Assembly: GCF_910592395.1 (NCBI RefSeq)
Contig: NC_088310.1
Coordinates: 3,725,501 to 3,789,500, forward strand
From: Lineus longissimus
Lineage: Eukaryota > Nemertea > Pilidiophora > Heteronemertea > Lineidae
DNA: 64,000 nucleotides
Direction of reading: 5' to 3'
A program made the translations under genes and the position numbers. Shown in pieces: positions 46,405 to 59,496 of this stretch (positions are counted from its first letter, which is position 1; each line of letters begins with the position of its first letter). The notes under the pieces are model-generated. The model was given only the letters and a program-made list of their open reading frames with translations, was not told where the DNA came from and made no database searches.

Positions 46405-47399
46405 AAAATGCACGACCATTGAAGATCTCAAAGGAAATATTCAATCGGATCCAAATGGCGACGGTGGGACTTCGCACTCCTTCGGCGCCTTATGATATAG
46501 ATATGCACTACTATCACTACGCCAACATGTTTATCATGGTTCACGGAGGAAAAAAACTGATTACACTGATTGGTATTTTTCGGCAGAATAGTAAATATCA
46601 GTTTAAACGCTTGTTTGTTTTAACTGACAAGACGACGTGTGTATTCGATAAGCACATTGCATCCTTTGGCCAGATAAAAGCATCCAGCTCAAAAGCAGCA
46701 GTTTGGAAAATATGGACAATTACTGGAAGATACATCGGCCACTGCATGTTACAGAACATCTATAATACCTCAAAAAATAAATACATTCAACAATTCTCAA
46801 TGGCAAGTGTCGGAAACAGTACTGTCATTGTATCTTATAGAACTAAAATTGGCAATGTCTCCTTTTATGTAACTGGTGCCTTTGCGATTTCTTTTGAAAA
46901 AAGAATACAAGGAACTGGAGAGCGTCACCTTGTGTTATTCAAAGAAGGTCGGAAGATAATCAGAAAACAGCAACGTGTTACTTTGATACACGCAACTTGC
47001 CATGGCGGTTATACTTTTTTTACTGCAAGAACAGGGGCATGTTATTATCTTTACGTGGACGGAATTAATTTTGTAAAGGAGTTCGTTTTCGTACAGATGA
47101 TTATGAAGGCGCTCCTCGGCTCTCTTTGGCGCATTCATGCTTCGCTTTGGGATCTCCGCAATTGGAGAAAAGTCGTCGCGCTTCGAAATAAACGGGCGAT
47201 GTTCAGTCGTTTGATTTCAGCATCTCTGCCTTATTCTAACGATCCGGACTTCTGGTACCCGAAGTACAGGGTCCTGCCTCTAAGGATCCCTTGCGCAAGA
47301 GTCACATTTGCCACTGCTAATGATGGAACTATTATTGCCACGTGTTCCCGTTGGTGCGCAAACCTATATATAATCAAACCCTCGCCAGCACGACCTTGA
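46405..47399 (+). CDS. Large 3' exon, possible beta-propeller (NHL-like) protein
   Basis: An open block of about 330 codons, by far the longest outside the GPCR array, starts just after a good acceptor (TTTCATATTCTAG at 46392-46404) and ends with TGA at 47397-47399. No ATG lies near the start, consistent with an internal or last exon. The translation alternates short hydrophobic strands with polar turns. It contains two segments shaped like NHL/beta-propeller blades: GGYTFFTARTGACYYLYVDG followed by VKEF, and NDGTIIATCSRWCANLYII. The usual N-H-L signature residues are weak. Function is unknown; a TRIM-NHL relative is the best guess. Without an intact upstream part it could also be a pseudogene fragment. 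Confidence 0.4.
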
Positions 47400-47679
47400 T
47401 CAACGGATAACCCCTAAAGAGTCGTACTTGACGACTTGATTAAAAGAGAGTTATAAATGTTAGTTAACATCATGACGACTCATCGGCAGTGAATATCAGT
47501 CCTAAAGTCTCCTCCTTTCACCGCCGACATCAAGGGCCAGGAAATCCGTCAGACACATCATCATAAACGGGTGGCCAATCAAATTGCTCGACACAAAGTA
47601 ATTGAATGACGGCCTGAATTGATAGTGCCAACCTCAGGATCAGGTAACCATTCTTCTATACAACAGGCACTGTGCATTA

Positions 47680-48420
47680 AGCTCTGTGTACACTGGCAAC
47701 ATTTCAGGAAACAACACAAGTGGACACAACCAGACACAAAAAATAGGCCTTGTATACACTAGGTAACAAGTTTGGATACATGTTTGGATACTTGTTGCTA
47801 GGTGTGTCCAGAAAATGAGCGGGAAAGCATATTTCCTGAAGAAAAATGGCTCCTACAAAGAGGATAAAATTTGTTGTGGCAGCTGCAGCGGTAATTTTTA
47901 CATTGATTTTGAAGAGAAGGAGGGCACAGAGGATGAAAGAATAGAGACTGTGGACAAGGCCATGGATAACATTGAGAGAAAGACATGGGCCTATCATTGT
48001 CTGCTGAAAGAGTTGAGGGTGGGGGACAAACCCTCGACCTACAAAAATTTCCTCAGAATGGACGAGACATCATTTGATGAACTGCTAGCGAAGGTAGAAC
48101 CGCTCATAAAGAAGAAGGACACCCATCTCAGGGACTCGATCCCTGCAGCAGAGAGGCTTGCCCTAACCTTACGATTCCTTGCATCAGGTAGATCAGCTGA
48201 CTTGAAGCTGATTTCTGATTGGTCAGGACTTGGATACATTTGGAAACATGTGTCAAAATAATTGCATTTCAATTTATTTGCAACAAGTGGACACAAATGT
48301 GGCGACTTGTGTCGAGAAAATGTTTACCCTGTGTACACTATTGACATTTTTGGAAACATCGTGTATCCACTTGTGTTGTGTCCACTTGTATCCTAAAATG
48401 TGTCCGGTGTACACAGGCCT
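47680..48420 (+). mobile_element. Short PIF/Harbinger-type DNA transposon
   Basis: Ends are inverted repeats: AGCTCTGTGTACACTGG at the left and the reverse complement of AGGCCTGTGTACACCGG at the right, with more similarity further in (ACATTT, AGGA). Both ends are flanked by TTA (47677-47679 and 48421-48423), the 3-bp target duplication typical of Harbinger. Length is 741 bp, far below an autonomous element. Internal sub-terminal repeats of TTTGGATAC and AAGTGGACACAA are present. The interior holds a broken transposase start. It is a non-autonomous internally deleted copy. Confidence 0.8.
47846..48261 (+). pseudogene. HARBI1-like transposase N-terminal remnant
   Basis: From the ATG at 47846 one frame begins MAPTKRIKFVVAAAAV and runs into KRRRAQRMKE before a stop. 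After a frame change, the next frame continues through YHCLLKELRVGD, FLRMDETSFDELLAKVEPLI, a variant of KKDTHLRDSIPA and ERLALTLRFLASG. The order resembles the N-terminal helical region of Harbinger/HARBI1 nucleases (FLRM..F..LL, R.AIP..ERLA.TLRFLA.G). The sequence leaves the family pattern after SDWSGLG and stops at 48259-48261. The DDE catalytic domain is absent, so no transposase activity is expected. Confidence 0.75.
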
Positions 48421-48423
48421 TTA

Positions 48424-51400
48424 GGGTCAGGTCAGCATTCCTGAAACCGTTAATCATTGAACGCCTGGTCTTCAATTATGATGGCTTTCAGTGCGTATCT
48501 CGTGCGACAACCACGAGTGAGTGCGATGTTAGTGCTGTCGCGACATGGACGCGTGGGAAAGGAAGGGAATGCAGGGAGACTACCGATAAAGTAACAGCCC
48601 TACTGACGGCCGATCAGGCGGGAATTATCGGCGGTGAAGGATGGATATACGCACAACGACGGTTAACATGAGCACTCTTTTGGTCTACATGTACTAATTA
48701 GGACATATTGCGATTTTATAAGTGATATCTAATTGTTTTTTGAATGACCGTTTCGCCCTCACGCTTTCCCTGCTGGTAATAGACCTCGATCCCCTTAGGC
48801 AGTACCTAAGGCAGACATCAATTCGTCTCTATTTAACTTGTCCCACGGGACACATGAACGCCAAAAACATAATTTTCACGAGGGCTTCATTTCCATTATT
48901 CTGGCAAATTAACTTATCAAGTCTGAATTATTGCTTCATTTCGCCAAATATTCCAATGCTCCGACCATGTGGAGCTGTTTCGACTACAATACCTTTATGA
49001 TGCCCCAGGGAGATGCCAATCAGACTAGGGCATAGATCATCAAAGGGTAATCTCCTACGTTGTCAGCAACCCCATGCACGGGCTGAGCGCAATACCTTCG
49101 TCCAGTCGGTCGGTAAGGTTGCGACATAAAGGCAGACCAATAAAGTGTCCGTAAATACGGAGAGAGTGTTACTGTGGCAATCAATTCACAGATTAATATA
49201 GTTTTATGAACATGATGAAAAATGGCTCCCGTTGATGCTGCTATAAAGGACCAATGCACCAGAACAGTCCGCGAATTGATGAACAGAAAACCACTAATGG
49301 AAACAGTGAATGAATTTAGGTACCTCTGGCTAGCTTGGTGTTGTCAGTGGCCATTTCGACAGAGTGCCGGCCTCCCAGTCAGGAGGTCGCACGTTAGCTG
49401 GACTCTTGGAAGGATCAACACTTTTTCGTCTATTAATATAGACACTTAGCTGGTAGAGATAACCATGTGAATATTGATTCCTAACTCTTTGAGGTAGTTG
49501 GATTGCAGGGAATTGAGCTTGAAGATTACAAAAGGCCTCGCTGAGGTAAAGAGTCGAAGAACTTTAATCGAGCCGTATTCAAATTCTCTACAATATTGGT
49601 TATCATGCCATAATGCATCGGATGAAATCTTGTTGGACAGATTGCTCCGCTATGCCATAACGAATATTGGTCCAATAGGCGTCAATGTATTGATGTGATA
49701 GCGATGGGTAGTTCTCCATTCCCCAGCTGGCCGAGAATCAGGCCTTCAGCTACTTGCCGAGTAGACACGTCATTTGAAAAGAAATAGTTTTTGAATAATC
49801 GGAAAAACTGTGCTGTGTTTGTTGGGAGTTTTAACGAAATGACTTTGTGTTCGTCTGGTAAGAAAGTTCTTTAAGTATGATTAGCGTCTATGTAGGTAAA
49901 TGCACCGCCGATCGGACTGCACTAAAAACTTCAAGGACCTGTACTTTTCTGAAGCATCACAATACATAAGCACATTCCATGATTCGTGATTAAGCCATAA
50001 ACGTGACGAAAGGTTCCAAGTGCTTGCCTCACTCACCCGCACCTGGCTGATTTGCCAATAAACCAGTGGGTCTAATCGCCACGGCGTACAAGTACTCCAA
50101 GAGGCGAATTACCACGTGGAATTGCTGGTATGATTAGCTCAATCACAATTGCTTTGAAATACTGCAATTGGTTTGCAACTAGAAGCGGTGTAAGTAACAA
50201 AGTAAGTTTTAATAAAATAACAATTGGTTTTTTGTTGTACTTTGAGTTTCTCCAATACTATCATTGAAGTAATGAGAGAAGTGAGATATCACCTAGGGTA
50301 GCGAAAGATACCTCCAAGGCAGATACCGAGTTTCCAATGATAATATATCCTTCGTTCTCCAAGTGTTGATTCCAACTGGAGGGCCTATTCAAATAAAATG
50401 ATCATACCAAATCCAATCCAGCGAACCTATATCTGTCGTCGTACAAAAGAGAACTTTGCAACAAACGAATTTCACAAATTGACAATATGACCCGTCTGCA
50501 CTAACTTACATCACCTCAACGCACGTACAATGACCCCTGCCTACCAAGGAGTGACAGATACGTAAGCGTTCTGTTTGAACACCCATTGTCTTCAGTTGTC
50601 GGGTACACTTCATGTACTGTGCCCTACCATTCCATATACGTGAGATATATGTCATCTTCGCATCGTCACAGGTAATCCAATATTATGCCCTTATAACCAT
50701 TCTAAGAACAATCGCAAATTGTATATACCATATTGCATTCGTACCAGTACACATACGCCAAGAATGTAATGTACAGATCAGTAGCTACCCTAGCTTGGCA
50801 TTCTTCAATCCTTTTTATCGAGAGAGCACTGCACTGTTACAAATGTTGTTACTACAATACAATATCTCTTGATTTTCTTTAGCATTAAACATGCTCAATA
50901 TATCACTAAGATTCACGCATGCACAAGAAGATCTGACCAAAATACCACAAAATGCGGAAATTCATGTATATACCTAAAAACTGTTGGCCTACATGTACCA
51001 CATGTACACAAAAGCGACGACACAAACATGCGTACATCTTGCCCTCCAGCCAGGAACTTGAACACCAGTCATGCATTTACATTACGTTACGTCATGTCAT
51101 ACATTGTACACTGTTGATAATAACAATAAGAGTGGTCACTCTTGGCTTTGTTTGCTCTCGGCTCCAGGCACTCGGCTCCAGGCATTGCATTGAATTCAGT
51201 TCAGCTCTGTTGTGTTGGGTCTGGTATCAATAATAACAAAATAAATGTTCGTTCCCTTTTTCTGATTCTTTGCTTTTGCTCTCTAAAGGACAGAATATAA
51301 TCCGGCTGTCTCTCGACATCCAAGGCGTGCTTTTTCTACGGAGGCGACCCAAGATAGGTCATGGGGTCCTGTACCTGTGTACACGATGACCCATAAAATG

Positions 51401-51791
51401 ATTTTCATAATGCAACGCTAATATGTTCTTTTTGGTGCCATCGCAAGCTGAGGCAGAACAGGCAACGCTTTTTCTCATTTTCTCTCAGATATGTTGATGG
51501 TCTGTGGACATGCCGTGTCGTGTCTGATAAGTTAGACGTGGATCGTGAGAATACTGATTAGACGGCCGGTGTACATATGATAGCGATACCAAATTCCTTC
51601 GGCAATGCTGTGTCAGTTCCTTTTATATCACGGATGCACTAAGTCACCGTTCACACGCACCAATGTCGCGATTGTCGAATACTTACATGTCGTCACCCTC
51701 ATTGATAAAATAATTGCCCAAGCCATATTTCTACTTTTGAGAAAAGTGAAAAAAACTTATTCATTTCCTGACTATTTCAATTTTTTTTCAG
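48424..51791. other. Intergenic, no gene recognised
   Basis: No supported exon. It contains a possible tRNA-derived SINE scrap at 49355-49415 and a 14-bp direct repeat (CTCGGCTCCAGGCA) at 51157-51170 and 51171-51184. Confidence 0.5.
49355..49415 (+). repeat. Possible tRNA-derived SINE fragment
   Basis: AGAGTGCCGGCCTCCCAGTC followed by AGGAGGTCGCACGTT resembles the anticodon-arm to variable-loop part of a tRNA-derived SINE head; CCTCC and GGAGG (49371-49386) pair as a stem. The B-box consensus is poor, so it is not a functional tRNA gene. Confidence 0.3.
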
Positions 51792-51912
51792 CTTACTAAG
51801 AATAACATGTTTAAACATGAGAACGAACATATACATGTATTCAGTCCACAGCGCGACCAGAACCGACTACATCGTGACAACAGTCCTATTCTCAACACAC
51901 TTTTTTATGAAC
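51792..51912 (+). pseudogene. Duplicate of the GPA2 signal-peptide exon
   Basis: Bases 51842-51893 are clearly related to 51986-52037 inside the real GPA2 exon 1 (offset 144). The encoded VHSATRTDYIVTTVLF mirrors VHSTTRTDLIVTTVLF. A good acceptor (run of T then CAG at 51789-51791) precedes this copy, as another precedes exon 1, and the frame is open from the ATG at 51817 right into exon 1. It may be a relic or an alternative first coding exon. The copy lacks the tidy hydrophobic core after VLF, so a relic is more likely. Confidence 0.55.
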
Positions 51913-51948
51913 GACAATAATTGGTGTTTTTTTTGTTTTGTTGTAGGA

Positions 51949-53930
51949 ATGCAGTCGGCAAATGAACGTACCATGTTGGAGTGCACAGTTCACAGTACGA
52001 CCAGAACCGACCTCATCGTGACGACGGTTTTATTTTTGTTAATCTCTCCGTTCTTTGTGATGGGAAAGAATCCCTGTTGGGATCTACCAGAACAGAGGCA
52101 ACCATCTTGGTGTAAACCAGGCTGCCATAAAGTAGGTAAGGCTTCGTTACATCTATATTTTGCGTCATATTTGACGAAATAGTGAGTTTGAGATGATTTG
52201 TACAACACCGACTCAGACTTGTTTTCGAAACCAAACTACACTCAACTATGATATGTTCGTCTTCACTAACTTGAAGAAAAAGTCGATGAACCAGAACACA
52301 TTTACTTAATGCCCTGGAATACGAGTTCCTATAGAAGAACACCCAAAAGCAGATTACTCGAAAGCTATAATCCAAAGCACGGACCTCAAATGGCATCGAT
52401 ATCGAAAAGGCAGTGCTTCATCCTTTATATTCGACTCTATAGGGGTGCAGCAACCCCAAAACCTCTGTAGGAGTATTGCTAGTGCATTGGTAATCTGACT
52501 AAAATGCAGTTTTGAGAGTGTCCAAATTTTATACAAACATTTCGTTGTCTCGCTAAACACTGAGTCGAGGAACCCAAAACGTATAGTGTATAGCTATCAT
52601 AATCGTCGTCGTCGCAATCATCATCATCATCCTCATTATAAGCATTGCCCTCATCACCAACGCTTACCAATTGTAAAAGGTGTTTTCTGATTTTTACGAA
52701 CTCTCTTTTTTTGTAACTCCAAAACACTTCCCTCTTGTGATTACTTAGTATTATCCAAACAGTCAGTCAGTGCAATCGCCACAGGAAATATGAGCTCATA
52801 AGCTGGGAGAATGGATAGCAAAGCTTTCGGTTTGGGATGAACGTAATTACTTATTTTACTAACACGTGAGATGGTAAAAAGCGAACGAAGCAAAGATAGT
52901 AAAAAGTGAATGGTGGCGTCGCCTCAAACATATACTTCGATTAAAACTAAATGTCATCACCACTATCTTTAGCATAGCCCTTAATAAGGCCTCCTTTTGA
53001 TCATCTTGGTTTAACATCCTTACACTTACAGTGAATAAATTAAAGTCACAAGGCTGAGTTGAATTTTTGGCTGCCCTTTTAATAAATAAATGTAACTTGT
53101 TTATCTCCATGAAATTCCAATCTTTAGTCTTTATGAATTCTGATATTAGTACTATTTTAAAATAACTTTCACGTACATCGTCCTCTCTTTAAGGTTTTCG
53201 ACAACCGGTAGAAGTACCAGGCTGTATCAAATTCTGGAGTGAAACGAACGCATGTCGTGGTTTCTGTATGTCCGAATCCTATCCATCCCTTGATGATATC
53301 CTCCATATTGCACCAAAACAGAAGATTACGACAGCCGGAAGGTGTTGCGTGATGAAACCTAAAATGGTGAGTAATGCTGGGGCTTGCTAGCTTAAACATG
53401 AGAATGTAAGGTTCAGTCGTGTTTGTTTCCAAAAGAAGGAAGGTTTTTAAGAACTATACATGTGTACTTGCGAAAACGTAGCTTACTGTGAACGAAGTAA
53501 TGCCAAAGGCTTATTACAGACAAGAAAAACAGGGTATTTCAAGCAGGAAACGTGTTCTTGAGACATACGGATATAAACGGGCTTTTGAAATGTCACTGAC
53601 TAACCTTGAAGAGTTACAGCTCGTTATTTGCTCAGACCAAATATCAGGTCAATTTGTAATAAAAAATAGTTGCTGGTTTTGACCTGCTGCACCATCTATT
53701 TCATTTGAGAAATTCGCATATTCCGCGGAAAATTCCGTACGATGCGACTGACTTAGAAGGCCCAAATTCGCGTATCTCATTGCGATAAGTCGAGTCTATA
53801 CATGTACATGTATGTTTTTGTTTTTTTCTATTTTCAGATAAAATATAACGTATACTGCCGTGGCGGTAACAGGACTGTTATGGTAAAATCAGCGGATAGT
53901 TGCTATTGTGGATCGTGTCAAAAGTATTAA
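51949..53930 (+). CDS. GPA2: Glycoprotein hormone alpha-2 (thyrostimulin alpha subunit), 3 exons
   Basis: Coding exons 51949-52135, 53194-53366 and 53838-53930 (donors GTAAGG and GTGAGT; acceptors CTTTAAG and TTTTCAG; phases 1 and 0) give 150 residues. A hydrophobic signal peptide (about 22-39, LIVTTVLFLLISPFFVMG) precedes the secreted part. The cystine-knot signature is complete: PGCHKVG, VPGC, the CxGxC ring (C83-R-G-F-C87), adjacent C113-C114, C127, then C142-Y-C144 and C147 with the KY end typical of GPA2. It also has an N-glycosylation site, N131-R-T. The mature chain has 12 cysteines against 10 in the family; C43 and C55 are extra. The start could also be M9. GPA2 pairs with GPB5 and signals through an LGR-type receptor in other animals. 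A possible poly(A) signal AATAAA lies near 54842. Confidence 0.92.
52604..52636. repeat. Triplet microsatellite in GPA2 intron 1
   Basis: CGT repeats at 52604-52614 and ATC repeats at 52618-52636. The Asp-rich minus-strand frame over this stretch is a by-product. Confidence 0.7.
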
Positions 53931-56900
53931 TCGGTCGAAACCAATGCGTTACGTTTATTTGCCTTTGCCGCCTTAGGCCTATCGACTCCATCAACGCTGT
54001 TTCATGGGGGTCGATGTTATCAAGATTTGTACTAAAAACCTATTGATAAGGCAGCGGAACAATGGGAATTTAGGCCTCGGTGCGAGCGGGCTTTGTTTGA
54101 CGACAATAGACTGCTATTCATCTTGACCCTCAATGTATTGACATTGCTAAGCTTCCAAACAGCACGCGTCAATATGGGCGGAGGCTACGAAGGCAATACC
54201 GCTGAAGTTCAGTATGCGTATTGGGCTAGGTCTGAATTCTTTAAACTGAGAGGCAAGGGACAACAAACGTCATGTGCGTGGACATCGGTTAAGACATAAA
54301 AAGACAATTGTGATGGACTTTGGTCGCTTGTGTATTGACTGTTAACACCTCACGTATGGTCCCCCGGCGAAACAGTATAATCCCTAGTACGCAGAATGCT
54401 CATCCCCTGGTTTAATCGTTTTCAGATAGATCTGGCCAAATGTCCCTGGCTGACCTATTGTCACTAAACTGTGATAGTGTGATCACAAATGATAATGTAA
54501 CACAGCCCTGGGCAGCCAGTGTCATAATTGACCGGCTTGAGTTGACGCCGTGAAAGACCATTGGTTTAGCCTACCCTAAAGATAATCTGTGGCCGTTGCT
54601 GAACTAAGCAGTGATGCTCATGGAGCATCGTGATGAAGTAATGTATTGGCCAGGAGATGATATTTGTTTACCCCACTCTTGTCAAAAGTATAAGAAATTT
54701 GAGAATTTGATGGAGGTCCCCCATCCTCTTAATTTGAGTTTTCTCAAGTTTTTTTAATTATTGTACACGATACCCTACTTACATTGGTATGGGTAAACAT
54801 GTTTATCATTCTAACTGTAAAAAGTAGTGTTGTATGATGTACAATAAATCAAAATTCATCATGAAGAGTTGGTTATTTTTACTTCATTTCAAGTATTATT
54901 CAATATATAATGTATAAGTTTTCAACTGTCTTGATGATGAAAATACAAGGCCAAGGGGATAACACGCAATTCTGTCACATTTTGATTCGATGTCAGAAAA
55001 TGCCCTTACGGTTTTGTTATTACAGACACGTCCATTTGCTTATCTTCAGCCACCAAAGATTCCTCCATTTACTACAGGATGTGCAGGAAGTATGAATGTG
55101 TCGACAAATGGACTGTCTCGAGAGCACATGATGGTTTGAATCTACGTGTATATAGCCTCCCTTTCCTTCAGCTAAATGAGCAATTTTTCAGCGGAAACTT
55201 TTGAGGTAATCATAGGGGTCGATTAAGAAAGACGTCATTCCATACACATTTCTTAAGGGGACTATGGACAAGAGATACTAGGGCTCCAAAAGGTTGGGAT
55301 CCAGATGACTACTCGAAATCAGCAAGCTGGGTCTGCTTGACTTAGTAATATTCCTCCGTAATCCTGAAAAGTGCTGATACCGTGAGCCATTTGAGACACA
55401 CTGCGGCGACTTTATTGGGTATCTAAGTCTGCCCCACCTTGCTTCTAGCTACAGTGTCCCTTTAACGAGGGGTTTACATCCACCGTTGTCAAACGCCCGG
55501 CTTTCTTCCATTCGATAAGGTACGGATTTAAAGTTGGTTGCCCGTCATCCATAATTACAGAGTTTACCTAGTACGACTCGATTGGTGAAATTAGAGATAT
55601 TCGAGAAAGAGCACCGACATGACCGAGTAATTAACAATATTTGGATGAAGAGACGGTGTGTCCGTTATATATTCTGCTCTCGACTCGTACTAATTTCAGA
55701 GTGAGGGGATGGTGTAATTAAGGAGGTAAAATCGTCATGACATTCGATATCAGTGGAAAGGGAAGAGTCGGATTTTGTGTCAAAAAATTAATAAACTTTT
55801 CTGTCATGAGAAAAAATGGTGGCTTCGACATGTTCGAGCTTTTAAGCTAATATAATGGGAAAACCAAAGAAATCCTTCCCCTCCGAAGCAATAAATCTTC
55901 ATTTATGAATAATCTGCAAGAGTTCTATCATAGGTTAAGAGGCATATTGAAGTAGTAATGCCACAATGGGTGAGTTTCCTGCTTAGGGATGTGTTCTTTG
56001 TCATTTCCAACTCATTTATTGTTAAATAATCCACCCATCCCTAAACAAGTTTGGAGAAAGCAACATGTGATTTTAACCCCCTTTTTCTTATTCGGTCTTT
56101 TGCACCAACCAAGTACTGTAAGCAGTGGCACACTGTGACCAATATGTTTCAGAATAATGTTGATCTAGGGGTACCTTGATCCTGGATTAATTTCTGACTT
56201 AATTTGGCTACCATGGTAATACGTCTACTGCACAGAAATGTTGGGACATGGTGACTTATTCCATCTGCATGCCATTAACACACACAAATGACGGGTGACA
56301 AAACCATTCAACATCCCATGATTCAGATTAGGGTACATAATAGAATCCGACAGGTCATTATCGTGGTGATAACGAACATTCAGACTGAGTAAATGTACAT
56401 TGGTTGAAAATGAAGTGTTTGATAATTTTTTACTAACAAACCATTTAGTGAGTATATACGTAGTTAGTTTCGCCAGATTTGATTGTTTATGGGCAGCAGG
56501 AGAAGAAACCACAGTTATTCAAATCATTTAAGAATCCTTCCACATAGACCATAGCATTCAATAATAGAAATAATTTTTGATTATCTATTTCGGTAGGTGA
56601 TTATTGAGCAATCGCGAAAGCAAGGCCGAAATGAGTGCAACAAGTGAGGCCGACATGAGTGCGATACCGAATGTCTTCCAGTGATACCTCGTCATGGTGA
56701 CCTTTAACAACCCATACAACTCTTTTCCATTCTACTATGAATAAAACTACTAATCATGTTCCTTACTTATCCAGGAATGCTTAAAATAGTACACTACTAG
56801 TTTGCTTTAGATTGTAATCGAAGGCTTCCCCTTTTGATATTTGATAGGAAAATCATAAAACTATCGGTGAAACCCTACGTTCTTCATTAACAATGCGTGC

Positions 56901-59496
56901 TACACACGGACATGGCTTTTTATAATGTGGTCAGTTGACATAAATGTTACCTAATTGGAGTAGAAAAATCCTCCTTCCCGTCTCCTTGTTGTTTTGACGC
57001 CAGACGTCATTCAAGTGCAACCCACGAAAACGACTAAAATATGGCCCATTTCAACCGAGTTGAATTTCTTAGGGCGTAGATGGTAGAGTGATGTCTTGGC
57101 AAAGGGAGTTTATGGAACATACTGGCTACATCCGGCTTTGTATCTAGTGTTAAAGTTAATGCCAGTAGAGCACTTTAAATGCACCATACCATGTTGAGCG
57201 GGATTATCGCAGTTTAGTTTTAACCGTGTTCCTGGAGTGGTTGATATTTTGATGTCGTCAAAAGCGAAAAGAAAATAGTTTTCCAATTGTTCTGCCATTT
57301 TAACCGGAGGTTATTTTGGAAAACGCACACAAAAGTTCATGGAAAAATCCGCTTAACACTTAGCACAGATGAGATTAATTGTTGGGCATCCTTTCAAAAA
57401 GGCCATTTATCGCTTTTTGGAAACCTATATCAGTTTCCAGAAGGAAAACAACTGTGCTTTTTCTCAAACCTCATGCGCACGAAAGATCACTCGATGGGTT
57501 GGCTTTGGTGTTCGTTTAACAACGTCTAATCGTAGACAATACTGCCATTCAGCTTGTTCGTTGACGATGGGTGCATGGCGAAACAGAGCTGTTGACTTTG
57601 AAGTAGCAGTGCAATTACATATCGCAATCGCCTTTTAGAATCTCACTGGGAAAGTACAACGTTGGACGTCGGATGAACATCATCTACATGTTATGGCGAG
57701 GTCACGCAGTTATGGCTTAGTATGGAGTTTTTGCAAAGGCCCCCCCCCGAAACCCCAACGGACGCAAACGCCATCCATTCTTCGACATCCTGATGACCAT
57801 GTTTGTAGAACATTTGGTTTACCACTCTCGTTCACGTCTCGGGCACTTTGCAAAATCTCCTGAATGGCCCACTACTTTCCCTTAAACTTAACTTCCGCCA
57901 ATGCTGGATGTTTTACGTCTACGTATATTTCTCTAAATCTCCCTTTTGACAAGCCTGCTCCATTACATGATTGTTTTACATCTCATCAGCTCATGTGCAC
58001 CGTGCTCGCAAGCTATTATTAAATGCACCTTTTGTGTTGATTGTCATCGTTAAATATAGTTTCATCTGCAGCTGCTATTCTCCTTTTCTGTGGGAGTGGC
58101 AACTTTCGCACAGGAAACGAGTACCTCAACTAACATCACATGTGAAAATAAGTCTCATCCTGCTGTGATAAAAGCTACTGTGGAACCTCCCTTTGATACC
58201 ACTGCAGTCACCTCAGTTAGCATCATAGGGACAGGGATTTTGGCCCAAAATGGGCCATTTCTGTATGATTTGATCTCTTTTTCAAGACACCTCTCTACTA
58301 AGGACAGTATTCGACTGACGCAAGACCCAACCATGTCCTTTATAGACAGGTTCTATTATATGTATAGTTGACGAAATAGAATCAATTGATGCATAAAAAA
58401 AGTAAGCAAGTATATACCTTTTGGAGACAAGGGCGATTGTCGGCCTTGCAGCACTTATAGTTTTCCGATGTTACATGTTACACCGGAAACATTTAAAACA
58501 GCCCGTCCACAAAAGGAAAGAACAGGTATTTCCATACGAAAATATTGCATTTATTACATATCTTTACATCTGTCACAGTTTACATATTAGCTCCACCCGC
58601 GCGGTGTTAATTGGTGAGACAACATGCAGTTAGTGAGACATCCATTATTTAAACTACCACGACATCTCAGGCGGCCCATCGTATCTGTTTAGCTGCCATC
58701 GCACAACTTACAGGCCCATTAAAGCTAACAAGCTGCGATCCCTCAAAGGAATTATAATCAATCATGTTGAAATACCAAATCACTTGCCTCCGACACTTTC
58801 CTGACTTGGAAATAGTCGCCAAAGATGTTTTAAGCATTATTATTCAACTAATTTTGAACAAATTACCATTTTGACGTCAGAGATAACCATATTCTGAGAA
58901 ATCCCGGTTTTTGGTTAGATCGCCCGCCCAATCCCTACATGCGCAACCTTGCCCTGATCATTGACGACTTAATCTCAGTCCAGTGTCCGTTTCTGAGCTT
59001 CATTACGTACAACCACTCACGAAGTATCGGCATAAGTACACCATAAGCCCCGAGATATATTTTTCTATGATGAGAAAAAAAACATTAACCCGCAATCAAT
59101 TTTCAAATAGTTCGTCCTGAAGAGTCCCATCCTGTTGACGACAGTCACATTATTTCCTTCTCGTGATCGATATCCGTTTTCTAGTCATGTCGTTACCGCA
59201 CCGACATTGTAAATCAACAGTTAACAGCCACATACCAAATTTACGCTAGTCCTCCGACCAACTTCATCTATCACACTTGCCGCTGGCAGTCATGTTGCCG
59301 CCTTGTATCATTCGATGCCGTGCTTCAGTCACCTTCAAGTTCCGCCGCGTGATTGCAGACCCGAATTCACCACGTGACAATCACAGCAGAAAGCAGAAGA
59401 TGACTGAAATTGTTTGTTTACAATTGAAATTCGTACTAGATCCAGACATAAATCCTTTTCAATAAATTATATTATAAAATCGTTTTCCATCACAAT
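53931..59496. other. Spacer between GPA2 and GPB5, no gene recognised
   Basis: About 5.6 kb between the two convergent hormone genes. Open frames are short. A nine-C run is at 57740-57748. Nothing resembling a third gene is seen. Confidence 0.5.

Noticed and set aside
49355-49415. A functional tRNA gene
   Set aside because: Only the middle of a tRNA-like sequence is present; acceptor stem and B-box do not fit, so at most a SINE scrap.
52479-52727. Minus-strand open frame with an Asp-rich run
   Set aside because: It lies in GPA2 intron 1 over a CGT/ATC triplet repeat, which alone explains the acidic run.
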